Shown piece by piece: positions 24,805 through 36,520 of a stretch of 64,000 nucleotides of DNA. The position numbers and the translations under genes are program-made. Source of the stretch: Oxyruncus cristatus (taxonomy: Eukaryota; Chordata; Aves; Passeriformes; Cotingidae); assembly GCA_013399855.1 (NCBI GenBank), contig VXAY01002882.1, positions 197,654-261,653 on the forward strand, written 5' to 3'. Positions within the stretch are counted from its first letter, which is position 1. The number at the start of each line of letters is the position of its first letter. The notes below the pieces were generated by a model. It was not told the origin of the DNA, made no database searches, and was given only the letters and a program-made list of their open reading frames with translations.

Positions 24805-27800
24805 ACCTGAAGACCTGAAGAGTCTGGATATTTGGAAGGCTGGGAGGGAGAGAAGTTGGTTGCTTATGTTAGTGCAACAAACTATGTGCTACATGGCTTA
24901 TGCAAAACCTTCTTTTTTTAGGTTTGTTGACCTTCACAATATGCAAACTCATTTTGAGTAAAATAAGCTTCTGATAAATATTTACTGGTATTATCTATGA
25001 AGTAAATAATTATAGGGAGGACAGAAGAAAATGTTTTACAGACATTTTAATATCTTTTGAAATAAACAGTATAGTCAAAAAAAAAACAAATAAAAAATTA
25101 CCTTATTGACACTTTCCCATAATTTCCCATAATTTCAGTACTTTCTATGACTAGGAAATTAGTACAAGTAGAGAACAATTTTCTGAATTTGGAAATGTGA
25201 TGGTGATTTTTAAAAGAAATATTTGGTAATTAAAGTAATTGATAGCAATTTTCAGTTCTAGCTTCTCTCCAACGATTCTTGAAGATACTGGTTCCTGCTA
25301 CTGACTTCAGTGGATACTGCTTCTTTATAATTCACATATTTGGTTAAAAAGGATAGTGGATTTTTTCCTCCTAGAAGACCAGTAGCTGTTATAGCTGTCT
25401 ACATCTGCTAGGTTTTATGAGTAATTTCAGCAAATGAGACTAATTTTTTTACTTTTTTTATTTCCTTCATAATTTCAGGTGATTCCCACATTTGCTGGTA
25501 TTGTTGACACTGTCTTAATGTCCTGTTGTTTATGTAACATAGCTGTCCTAATACATTGTCTCTCTAATGTCCCAAACTCCAGATGAAATAGTTGTCTTGA
25601 CTTAAAAATTCAAAAATCAAACCATTAACAAAACAGTTCAACATATTGAATCTTGAATTTGCATTTGTTATGAGCATAAGGCATACAGTATTAATAGTTT
25701 CTAGGGATTTCAAAGACAAGCTGGAAATTCAAGAATTTGGTGGTCCAAGGGAAATTTGCCAAAACAAGTATCTGAAAGGTTTTTCTGTCAGTGCCTTGGC
25801 CAGAGAGAATCTCTGAGCAGATTCATAATTTGACCTACTGCTGATAGTGATTAGAAATGCTTAGTGTTGAAAATGCATACAAATATGCAAATTTCAACAC
25901 TCACCAGGCTAGGTGCAAGATGTTCTAAGTATTATTTCTGAACTGGTTTATTTAAGTTACTTTTTGGTGAAATGAGAAATATTGAAACTTCTAATCTTGT
26001 GGATCATCCATCTCCCACTGTTTGCTGCCAAGGTTGCTAAGGTGCAGATGGCTGTGTGCAAATGAGCAAAAACTAGAAGTCTGGGTAAAGACAGAAACAC
26101 AGTTCTTTGTTCTTCGGTAACTTTTGGCTATCATAAAACTTGTGTTCAGTGTTGCAATTATTGCTAGGATGCAGAGTACTTTTGGCCTGGAGCTTTATAC
26201 TACCAATTTCTACAAAGAAGAAAATGTATGCTTGAAATGTCCGAAATTGAATTTCTGCTGGCTTTCACTGAGGAAAAACAAAGAAAGTAGGAGCAGGGGG
26301 ATAATGATGGATGGAAATGAAATTTAAACCAGACAAATTGGTTGTATTAGCTGGGAAAACAATGTCATCTCTAATTTTTTAAAAAAAAATAATCTGAAAA
26401 CCCAGAACAGTTTCCTTAGAAATAATACTCTCAGCTTGCTTTTATTCCTTTTCAGCTTACACTATCTCTTCACAAGCTAAACATACTATGTTGTTTTATG
26501 AGTCAAAGGGAATCACCTACAAAAATAGAGAAAAGCTATTTAGTTATTGAAAAATGTATGGAATATTTTCAGGATGACAGGTGCTCTGAACTAACTGGTA
26601 GAATCTTAAGCAGGTATGTCAATGATCACTTTAAAAAGTAGCCAGCTAATGCACGCCTATGTGAGTTGAAAAAAGGTATTAATGTCTGTAAAGTGAAATA
26701 GTTTTCTTGGGATTTTAGAAAATCTAAAATGTAAGGGGAAATGATAGAATGTCTTTCCATGGGTCATGGGAAGTTTACCTATAAATAGAACATGCATTTA
26801 TTTCATTGGTGGCAGACTGCAGGAAAGACTTCTTGGTGCAGAACTGCTGTAGAGAAAAAGCAGAGAAAAGGCACTGATTCAAGCTGCATGCACCTACACC
26901 AAACTGCTGCCTCTGGGGCTGAAAAGTCAAACTAGAAAAGGCTTTAACTGTTCAGATTTTTCTTCTCAGCTATAAATACTGAGAATTTTACAAAGTCTCG
27001 ATTCTGCAGGCAGCCTGAAACAATTACTCAATTGTCTGAAGTTCCAGTTTATGTCAATAAGTTGCTAGCTTGGGAGCAATACCTATATCTTGTATGATTG
27101 AAATGTCTTCACACTACTTCCAGGAAGTTGAAAATGGCAGTATAACCCAGATGCTAAAGTTTCTATTTTAATCCAATTCTATGTTAGTAAATAATTGGAA
27201 GACAAATAGCTCTTCTATTGAACATTAAAAAGAAAAAAAAAAAAGTAAGTATCATAAGAAATATGGAAAATTTCTGTGTTATTCATCAACATAATTCACT
27301 TAAGAAAAAGAAATTGTAGCTACAGAAGTTCAAAATCCATGGGACTGCCACTTTCTGGTAAGCTAAACTCAATTTTGTGTATGGGAACTTGCTTATAAAC
27401 GTGCTGGAATTAGGCTAAAGACACCAACGTTAAGGTAACTGGCCCTTGCACCAATTATGTACGATTCTTCTAGTCAAACTGCTTACAACATTGTAGGAGC
27501 AGAATATGCAGCTGATGATTTGCTTGCTTTAATGGAGTATTAATATTTTGAATCTAACTCTTTGCAAATTACTTGATTTGTCAAACACTGCCTTGGGCTA
27601 AATATAAATAAATCTGCCCATGTACATTCACATCTCTCAAACCAGTTCCACTGAAAAAGCTGAGGAAATAATGTAGTTAAAATTTACATGTTTCTGAACT
27701 TTAGTTTTGATGGGCCCTGTCACACGGTGATCCTCCCAGACCTGTGTAAAGGGATGTGATTGCTGTGGCACACAGGGAGGACACTGCACACTGTGCAGGA

Positions 27801-30800
27801 GAGTAGTTTGACCTGTTTTTCTTCTCCTTATGGAACTTTCCATACCCATCCTACCTTGAAATCATCACTGGCTTCCAAATTTTTTTTGTGGTTTACAAAG
27901 CACCACTTAGCACATAAAATTAGGTCTCTTACCTTGATTGACCTTTGGGAGGAAGAATTTGCTTCAGAAAGACACATCCCATCTTAAATTCATCTGAGAA
28001 TAAAAATATCTTCTAGGATCCCTTGCAGCCTGCAAGCAAAGAACTTAATCACTTGCAGTGCCCTACTAGCCCTGCTACATTCACAGGCAGCTCAAGAAAA
28101 TGTTTTTCTTGCATGGCAGGTTATTACAAATAGCAATCACATGTTGTAGATGCTTTATAATTAGTTGTGACTAACAACCATTGCCCTTTGGCTCTGATTT
28201 CAGTTTATTCTATGTCTTTTATTCACCAAGAAATATGGACAATTTTATCTTCCTTCTTGGATCTTAACAAAATCCATGGAGGGAAGTGGAAGTTATGACC
28301 TAGAGTTGGGAATAGGAATGTTTTCTCTGCTCAACATGGAGCTCTGCTCTCCAGAGGGTCCCTCTGGTAAGATAGGTCAGGCATGTATTAGCAGGAATGC
28401 TGGCTGCAGTACTGGGGATCTGGTAGTCACCGAATTATTTATTGTAACTATTCAGGACCCATATCTGGGAGATGCAATCAAAAGTAGAAAGGCCTAGGAG
28501 TCTGTAGCACACAGGCGTATCATGACTGCATGCATTCCTGGTAGCTTTTTGTCTTAGGTGGAAACTGCCTTAACCTGTCAAGTAAGTGGTCTCTCAGCAT
28601 GCTTCAATTTAAAAATATTTTTGTTGGCCTGTCTTGGTACAAACAGAAATAACAATGTTGACTTAGAGCAGTAATGTCCAGATGTATCCTAGAACTCCTA
28701 ATTTCTTTTCAAATAAATAATTAAATACATTGTACCAGGGTTTCATCTGTTTGGAGGCTTTTATCGCCTTGATATTCCTTGCTGTCTTGGCTTTCTCCTG
28801 CCTGACCTGAAGTGATTAAATTCTCACTCTGTTCCTAACACAGCTAAAGATCAGTCAAGTGAGGAAACATTCAATTCATGTCTGGTAGATGTTTCAAGTA
28901 TCATTAGCATAAAAATCAATCCACATCACACAGAAAATTACTCTGTTGAAGGGGTAGAAACAGCATCTTCAGGTGTATGTCTAAATGCAAATAGGGAAAT
29001 AGAGCATGTATCCAGAATGCTTCTATTGTCCAGTTTTTATGTGAAGGAAAAGTGAAATAACAAGGTGGTGCTATTGTGCCCTCTCTTTGTTCTTCTGGTG
29101 CTATTCATAGCTTTTGTGGTGGAAAGTCGTTCATCACTTCAGATAGGTTCTCAAACCGTCTAGTATGTGCTTCATTTATTTTGGGCAGAAGTGCATGAGG
29201 TGTCCCTTGGCTTTAGTCTTTGTTATGCAGCACCTCTCTTGTGGAAGGTACTAGCTTTCCCTCCCAGGTCCAGAGACTATCTTGCTTTATATTTGTCTTT
29301 TGTGTCAAACTGTTCATTAAGTCATCTATCATTATCTTAACTTGTTTAATTAATGTGTGTAAGACCTGCAGACAATAGATGATTAATGCTGTTACTTCTT
29401 ATTAATTTATATTAGATGCATAAATATTGTATTAGAAAACAAACCTCTTAATTCTTATCTCTCTAGAAAATTCCAACACAATTCTAATTAAATCTCAGCT
29501 AACAGTTATTGAGCAAATCATGTCTACACTGGAACCAATGCAATTGCTTAGATTGCTTGTCTCTTGCATAAACCGAGCAGTGTGACAAATAGAGGAGCAT
29601 TTTATGAATGTAAGTGGTGTGTAAATAGAACACAGTTAAAATGGATAAGGGGGATAATTTTTTAATAATAGATTGATAGATTCTGAAGTGCCTACATTTC
29701 TTAGCATGAAATACCATTTTGCTGAGAGATTTGTTGTCTTCGAAGTGTCTGATGGACAAGGGGGTGCATTCTTTATATTATCATAGTCAATTGTAGTTCC
29801 TGATTTGTTTTTATTTCAGACTCCCCCCCAAAACTGCATTGTTATTGTGTGTTTTCTAGCAGTATTTCTCTATTTTACTTGCAGTTTCGAGGAGTTTTTT
29901 TTCTCTAAATTCTTATTTCTTAGTGTTTAATCAATGTCTTACAAGTTTTCCCAAAACAGAGTTAGTCAGGTGTTAGGAAATGTACTGAAACCCAACCCAT
30001 CCAGAATGACATCTGGTTTAGATGTTTGCAAGCTCCCTTATTCATTGTCACCTTAAATCTATTAAGGTACTGTCCAGGAATTTTATTCACGTTCTCACAA
30101 CTTGCCCATTTTTATTAAATCCTTTAAGCAATATATTAGATGTACTTAAATAGTGAGTGAAATGTCCAAATACCTGAAACCTAAAATTTAAATTTACAGT
30201 CTATAACCTGTCTATTTATAATTGAGTTTAGCTACATTTCCATCTCTTTCTCAGTGTTGCTTATTGTGTGACTTTTGGTAGAACTAAATGTTATTTAATA
30301 GAAAACATTCAGTTTATAATAATGTAGCTACCTATAAGCTTGATAGGCATAAAGGGTCCTTGCCTAGCTCCTGTATGGTGTTTATAAAGCTATGCTGCAC
30401 TGCATGTCTGAATGAGGTATGCAGAGTTGAGACTTGTTCAGTCCCTTGTGAAGCTCTAAGTCTCAGTAAAGCAGTCTTCAATCATGTCTCTGCTGTTGGG
30501 AGCCCACATCTGTGGGCTGATGGAGGATACCATTTGGCTGACATCTGTCAACTTAGTTTAATTTTTCAGAGAAGCCTCATTTTAAATGCCACAAGTACTG
30601 TAATTTGTCTCACGAATTCATGTACAATTATGGCAAATCACTTTTCCCGTTTAATCTTACTTTATTCCCTTTATATAAAAATATAAGGATGCCCTACACA
30701 TATACTGGGAGTGACTTTCCAGACTGACTTCTCCTCAGCCACCATCTAGGCATTTCAATATAAAAACAAGGACAGCAAATGGGGAAAAAAAAATCTTCGA

Positions 30801-31879
30801 GAAATGCCAACATTATGTGTTACTCTATTTAAAGCATATAAAAAGAGTGGAAAGCAAAAGTACTTCACAACCACCCCACACACACTTTAGGAAACGATTA
30901 AAAAAATATTAAAATCAATTAATTTTTTAAAAAGAAGAACCGCTTGAGTCTACAGCTTGGATGTGGTAGAGGAGAGGTGAAGGTACTGGTAATAAGGTGA
31001 GCACCCCTGATCCCCAACACAGGTCTGCCTCTAGCACATAGTCATCCTACTGCCAAGAGACTTCCACCTACTTCTTGTGTTTAGTTGTCTTTATATGTTT
31101 CAAACAGAAATAGAAAGAGCAAACCCACATGATTTGTGCAGGGAACATAGGCAGATGGATAAGGGTTGAACTGCAGCTCCTAAGCTTGGTAGCTGGAGTT
31201 CATGGTGCAATCTGTTCTGCGAAACATCCTTTATCGTGTTATTTCTGTCTGTTTCTGCAATGCATCATCAAATGCTATTCATACTGTGAAGCACAATGAT
31301 TGCATTGCTTTTTAATTCTCCTTTAACTTACCAAGAGTCTTGATTAAATAGTATGTGGGCTAGGATTAGCTTCAATGTAGAATGCAAAAATTACTCCCAT
31401 CTGTGCAGGGAAATCACCACAATGCTTTGTTTCTTCTCTCTTAAATCATGCTATGACTTCTAGGACCACTAATAGAATAGTCATGCAGATATAAACATGA
31501 ACCACTGACAATACAGTGTTTGTCTTCTCCTTGGTCAGAAAAACAAAAAATTAAAGTATTTTAGACTTTACTTCAAATTTCAAAATCATTTCGGCTTTAT
31601 TACTGCTGCTTTATGATCCTTTTCTCCTCCATTCAGTACTGCCCTATTCTTCTCATTACTCCCTTGAGAAGTACCAGACAGGTACAGCTAAACATTCTCT
31701 ATTGTGACTTTATGGTTTCCAATAACCTTGGTGTTATTCATATTTACTGACAGTTCAGCTGGGACTTTTCTGTTAGTGTCTCACGCTTGGTATAAGACTC
31801 ATGATATCTCATGATATCTGTAAGATCTTTCAATAAGACTTCTATAAAGTCTCACCAAAATTCACATTTTGTAAAAATT
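24805..31879. other. long unassigned AT-rich stretch
   Basis: Seven kilobases without a recognisable transposon, RNA gene or exon. A 132-codon plus-strand frame at 30,288-30,686 is Cys/Leu/Ser-rich with no domain I know. An A-rich run lies near 27,226-27,244. Nothing else is supportable. Confidence 0.5.
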
Positions 31880-32935
31880 CAGTCGTATGTTCCATGGATA
31901 AGGAATTGATTGGACAGTCACAACCAGAGGGTAGTGGGCAATGGTCAAATGTCCTCGTGGACATCAGTGACAAGTGGTGTCCCTCAGGGGTCTGTATTGG
32001 GCCCATTGTTATTTAATGTCTTCAATAGCATAGAAAAAAGGATGAATGTAACCTTAGCAAGTTTGCCAATGACACCGAGTGGTGAGGTTGACACTCCTAA
32101 AAATAAAGGATGCCATCCAGAGGGACCTGGCCAAGTTCAAGAAGTGGGCCCACAGAAGCCTCATGAGCTTTAACAAGACCAAGTGCAGGTCAGGGCAACT
32201 CCTGATACCAGTACAGGCAGGGTTGTTAAGGGACTGTGAACAGTTCTGTCGAGAAGGAGTTGGGGGTTCTTATGGATGAAAAGCTGCACAGGACCCAGCA
32301 ATGTGCACTCACAGCCCAGAGAACCAGTTGTGTTCTGGTCTGCACCAAAAGCAGCATGACCAGCAGGCTGAGGGAGGTGATTCTGCCCCTCTACTCTGCT
32401 CTGGTGAGACCCGACCAGGAGCACTGCATCCTGCTCAGGGGTCCCCAGCGCAGGAAGGACATGGACCTGTTGGAGTAAGTCCAGAGGAGGACTGCCAAGA
32501 TGATTAGAGGAAGGGAGTACCTCTCTTATGGAGGCAGGAGAGCTGTCACTGTTCAGCCAGGAGAAGAGAAGGTTTCAGGGACACCTTATAGCAGCTTTCC
32601 AGTGCCTAAAGGGAGCCTAAAAGAAGGCTGAAGAGGGACTTTTTTTCAAGGCTAGGGATAGGACAAGGAGAAATGGCTTTAAACTGAGAGTAGGTTTAGA
32701 TTAAATACTAGGAAGAAATTCTTTACAGTAAGGCTGCTGAGACACTGAAACAGGTTGCCCAGAGAAGTGAACGCCCTTTCTCTAGAAGGGTTCAAGGCCA
32801 GGTTGGGTGGAGCTTTGAGCAACCTGATCTAGTGCAAGGTGCCCCTCTCCACAGCAGGGCCATTGGAACTAGACGACCCGTAAGATTGCTTCCAACCAAA
32901 ACCATTTTATGATTTTATGATTCTCTGATTCTATA
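31880..32935 (+). mobile_element. CR1 LINE, 5'-truncated 3' end, plus strand
   Basis: About 1.06 kb of the 3' part of a CR1 non-LTR retrotransposon. It starts inside the reverse-transcriptase region of ORF2, runs through the C-terminal ORF2 block and the 3' UTR ('agaagtgaacgccc...ggttgggtggagc' type), and ends in the diagnostic short repeats (ttttatgattttatgattctctgattctat). The 5' boundary is approximate; degraded CR1 may begin up to about 80 bp earlier. The copy is old, with several frameshifts and stops. CR1 normally makes no clear target-site duplication and none is seen. Confidence 0.95.
31910..32507 (+). pseudogene. broken CR1 ORF2 (reverse transcriptase C-terminal part)
   Basis: Conceptual translation in shifting frames gives recognisable CR1 ORF2 pieces. 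The motif [15 protein letters not shown] (RT block before the catalytic aspartates) lies near 31,972-32,016. An [20 protein letters not shown] piece lies near 32,112-32,172, and EKELGVLMDEKL near 32,250-32,285. The segment SRLREVILPLYSALVRP is near 32,361-32,415. At least two frameshifts (about 32,040-32,100 and 32,180-32,245) separate them. The ADD-type catalytic motif is degraded, 'LASLPMT' appearing where SKFADDT is normal. In an intact element this enzyme nicks target DNA and copies CR1 RNA into the chromosome; this copy cannot. Confidence 0.9.
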
Positions 32936-33647
32936 ACTTGTCAATCAGGACTGTGTCATAAATTCAGTCTTTATTGCTTCATCTTTTTATTATTATGTGT
33001 AGAGCAATGCCAGAAGTGCTAAACGCACATAACCTATACTGTCTAATAGCACCTGTGGCCAACAAGATGGGTTCTATGTACAAGAATCTATAAACTTAAC
33101 ATGAGAGGGCATGTAGCTCAGACAAAGAAAAATGTTTGTTGAAAAAGAGAGTGCTGAGAAAGTGGACAAAGGAAGAAGTGGCATGACCAATATGGCAGGC
33201 CAATATATTTTTGCAGTAGCATTGTCAGATAAATATTTGCATTGGGATAACGTACTGTTTAAAGCAGGGAAATGTGATTTGTTTTGGTTATGGTTTGGTG
33301 GGGGTTTTTCTATAAGAAAGACTGATGCAGATGGTGCTATGAAAAGGTGCTCTGCAAAAAGAAGCTAGCAGTTTCAGGAAATGTGACAATGTACACCTTA
33401 TGTTTGGAGTGGGGAAAGAGAAATATGTGTTTTGAATTTAAGTGAATTTAATTTAAATTTTTGAATTTTTGTCCACAATGTCTCAGAAAGGATGTCTCTG
33501 TCTAGGTTTCCGGCAAGATCCTTATGAGGAGGTATCAGAGTAAGGCTGAGAATTTTAGTCAGAGGAGAAAGAGAGTGAAATTTATTTGCTGTGTATTTGA
33601 TCTTTCCTTGTAATGACCTAGTGGATACTGATACTTTTTCATCACAG
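32936..33647. other. unassigned DNA between CR1 fragments
   Basis: No recognisable element. A minus-strand 115-codon frame (33,398-33,745) overlaps the next CR1 fragment and has no host-protein signature. Confidence 0.5.
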
Positions 33648-33716
33648 GCATGTTGGTTGGAAGGGACCTCAGGAGGCCACCTAGTCCTACCTCCAGTTAA
33701 ATAAATTGCCTGTGGC
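33648..33716 (-). mobile_element. short CR1 3'-end fragment, minus strand
   Basis: The phrase 'ttggaagggacctcaggagg' followed by 'ccacctagtcctacctcc' matches the reverse complement of the CR1 3' UTR just before its terminal repeats. Only about 70 bp can be supported, and both ends are vague. Confidence 0.65.
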
Positions 33717-36004
33717 TCTATCTGTGTGATGTTAATTCCAGACAAACCAAATCCAGCACTGCATCAACCACCATCAAAGCCAGGAGAACAGCATAAGACA
33801 AAACAGTGGCTGGGAGATGAACACACATAAACTGAAGACAGACATATTTTTGAACATTAAACTCATATTTTAAGCAGTGAGAATGTTTAATCACTGCAGC
33901 AAAGTTTCATGTGAAGTGATAAATGCTTCATTTCTTGTTACCTTTAAACATAGATTGCTTTTCCATTGTTTATTTTAACATGTACTAGCTGTATATCACT
34001 GAAGTGCAAGTTATCCTTTGCTCTGAGCAGGGGTAAGTGAGAGAAATTTAGTGTTATGGGATATAGGGGGCATCAGGGAAAATTATGCTCATTCTGCTTT
34101 CATCCCGTCTATGAATTAATACAAAATGTGTATGATTGTGTGCACAAAAATGAGCACACAATTTTTGACACTTGGTCATTTTTATACTGACTGTCTCATT
34201 TGTGGGCACATATTCTGAATATCTGTGTTCTTTCATTGCTTCACTGGGGTCACAAAGTAGCTTTACAATGTCCCCTGCCCTTAGCCTCAAGGAGAGAACT
34301 TCAGAACAAAGCACACTGTCTGCAAGAGATCAATAATATTCTCTGTCTCTTTCAAAAAGATCTCCTAAATCGTAATCTCATCCTAGTTCTGGGAATTCAC
34401 TATGGATTGCTTATTTAGCATAATGGCTCAGTGCCTTTCTCATAACTAATAAAGTTCCTTCCAAAGTATTATAATCCTGTTGGCTGGACATTATGGAGTA
34501 GCTCGTGTTTCTGTCCAGTTTACTGTGCCAATTTTTAAACATGACTTCTGAGACCCTAAAATGTGCCAGAATGTAACCGAGAGATGGTTACTGGTAAGTT
34601 GCACTGGCAATGAGGTATTGTAAAATACAGGATTGATTCTGATTATTGTCTGTGCCATTTCCCACCGTAGAATCCTAAATTTTCAAGACAGGATAATAAC
34701 ACCTGGGAGACTGGAAACAACTCTTTAGGTTTCTAATTTCCACTAATGGACAATCTTGCTATTTTCTTTCTTTTCATCATTCCTGTTAGGTTGAAACAAA
34801 ACAAAACCTACAAAATAGCAATTTTAATTTTTAGGAGAGATCTCTGTTTTCTGAAAAAATGAAGTGAAATATGTAAATATCTTTTTAAAAAAGACTCACT
34901 GAGACCAACTAAAGTCCCAGCTGTTGTTACATTGTAATAGTAATTAAATCAGAAAGCTAAGCTCTGAAAAATCTTAAACGCAAACTCCATGAGAAACCGG
35001 GTTTGCATTGTTCTCTTATGGTAATTTTGCTAACAATCAACTAGTTTCCTTCAGCTAAAATTATTTTTGTTCAGGCAAAAGAGAAAATAGCAATAAACTA
35101 GATTTTAATCCAGTGAAAATGGATTTAGTTCTTTTGAAGTCAAAGGATTTATCCCAACTTCTATTTCCTGAGCATGAAGTGCAACTGTTCACTACTAGAA
35201 GAATGCCCACTTTGCCACTCTTAAGTAGCACAAGCTTTTTGGAAACCATCATATTGTATTACTATTCAGGATAGCTTTTATTTCTGTGTTTTGTCTCAGT
35301 GGGATATTCTACCCATGGTATGGGTTGTGTGTGCAGCATCCAAGTGTGGTGCCTGCTTTTGGTTATTTCCAACAATCACTCTCTACCATCTCTCCTCTCA
35401 GTCTTTATGGGAGATGTTTGAGCAAACAAAGCACTTGTGGGCTTCAAAAACTCCCCATAAGAGATGAAATCAGTCATTAAATCTTGATAACTAAGGAAAG
35501 CTACAAAGGAGATATAGTATTTCTCTGAATCCTCAACTAGGTGTTATCTTATGATGTATGTATGCAATGGCACAATACAAGGGTTGAGCAAACCACTTCT
35601 CTGTCTGGTATCTCATGATTTAAAGTTTTAATGTTTTCTTAACTTTCCCTTTTGTCTCTAATGTGTTTCTATGTATTTCATGAAGTTCTCACATCGGAAG
35701 GTTTTTATCTCCTACAGCCACATTAACTATTCAATAGCAACTGCTTGGAGAGCAGCAAAGAGAATAATGTTTCAGACACCACACTGACAGGTGCTAGTAG
35801 TGGGGAGCAGCTGAGTTGAAGGGTTTAATTCTCCGCTTGTTCTAATTATCAAAAATGTGCAGTGGTGTCTTTGATAGAGTCTTTTCAAGTAGGTGTCAGT
35901 TCTCAATTCAGAATAAGATGGATGAAGCAAAAAAGAAACAGAAATTGGGAATTTCTCTATGATGAGTTTAATGCAATTTCTCACTGATGAGTTCTTTGAC
36001 TACA
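33717..36004. other. unassigned AT-rich DNA
   Basis: Nothing recognisable in 2.3 kb. Frames of 60-86 codons on both strands show no motif. A donor-like site near 34,593 has no convincing exon upstream. Confidence 0.5.
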
Positions 36005-36520
36005 CCTTGAATCCTGCATTCAGTTTGGGGCACCTCACTAATAGAAAGACATTGCGGTGCTGGAGCAAGTCCAAAGAAGAGTAATGGAGCTGGTGAAGGT
36101 TCTGGAGCATAATTCTTATCAAGAGCAACTGGGGGTATTTGGGTTGTTTAGTCTGGAGAAAAGGGGACTCATGGGTGAACTGACAGCTCTCAACTGCCTG
36201 GAAGAAGGTTATGGCAAGGTGTGTGTCAGTCTCTTCCCCCAGGTAACAAGTGACAGAACAAAAGGAAGTGACCTAAAGCTGAGCCAGGGAAGGTTTAAAT
36301 TTGAAATCAGGGAAATTTTTTTTTCACAGAAAGTGTTGTAGAGCATTAGAACGGACAGCCCAGGGAAGTGGTGGAGTCATCATCCCTGGAAGTGTTCAAA
36401 AAACATGTGGATATGGCACTTGAGGACATGGTTTAATGCTGAACACGATGGTCATGCTATGTTGATGGTTGGATTTGATGATCTTAATGGTCTTTTCCAA
36501 CCTTTACAATTCTATGATTC
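36005..36520 (+). mobile_element. CR1 LINE 3' end, plus strand
   Basis: About 515 bp of CR1 3' sequence. It opens with the ORF2 C-terminal block: VLEQVQRR near 36,054-36,077, then LEHNSYQEQLGVFGLFSLEK, where CR1 normally has LEHKSYEERLRELGLFSLEK. The 3' UTR follows and the copy ends in 'ccaacctttacaattctatgattc'. The conserved ORF2 tail is open for about 94 codons from 36,057 but is only a stub of the protein. Orientation matches the CR1 at 31.9 kb. Confidence 0.95.

Noticed and set aside
30288..30686. Plus-strand 132-codon frame, Cys-rich
   Set aside because: No signal peptide, no spaced cysteine framework and no upstream promoter features. The length is within chance for the window.
33398..33745. 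Minus-strand 115-codon frame
   Set aside because: Part of it is CR1 3' UTR read through; the rest has no motif.
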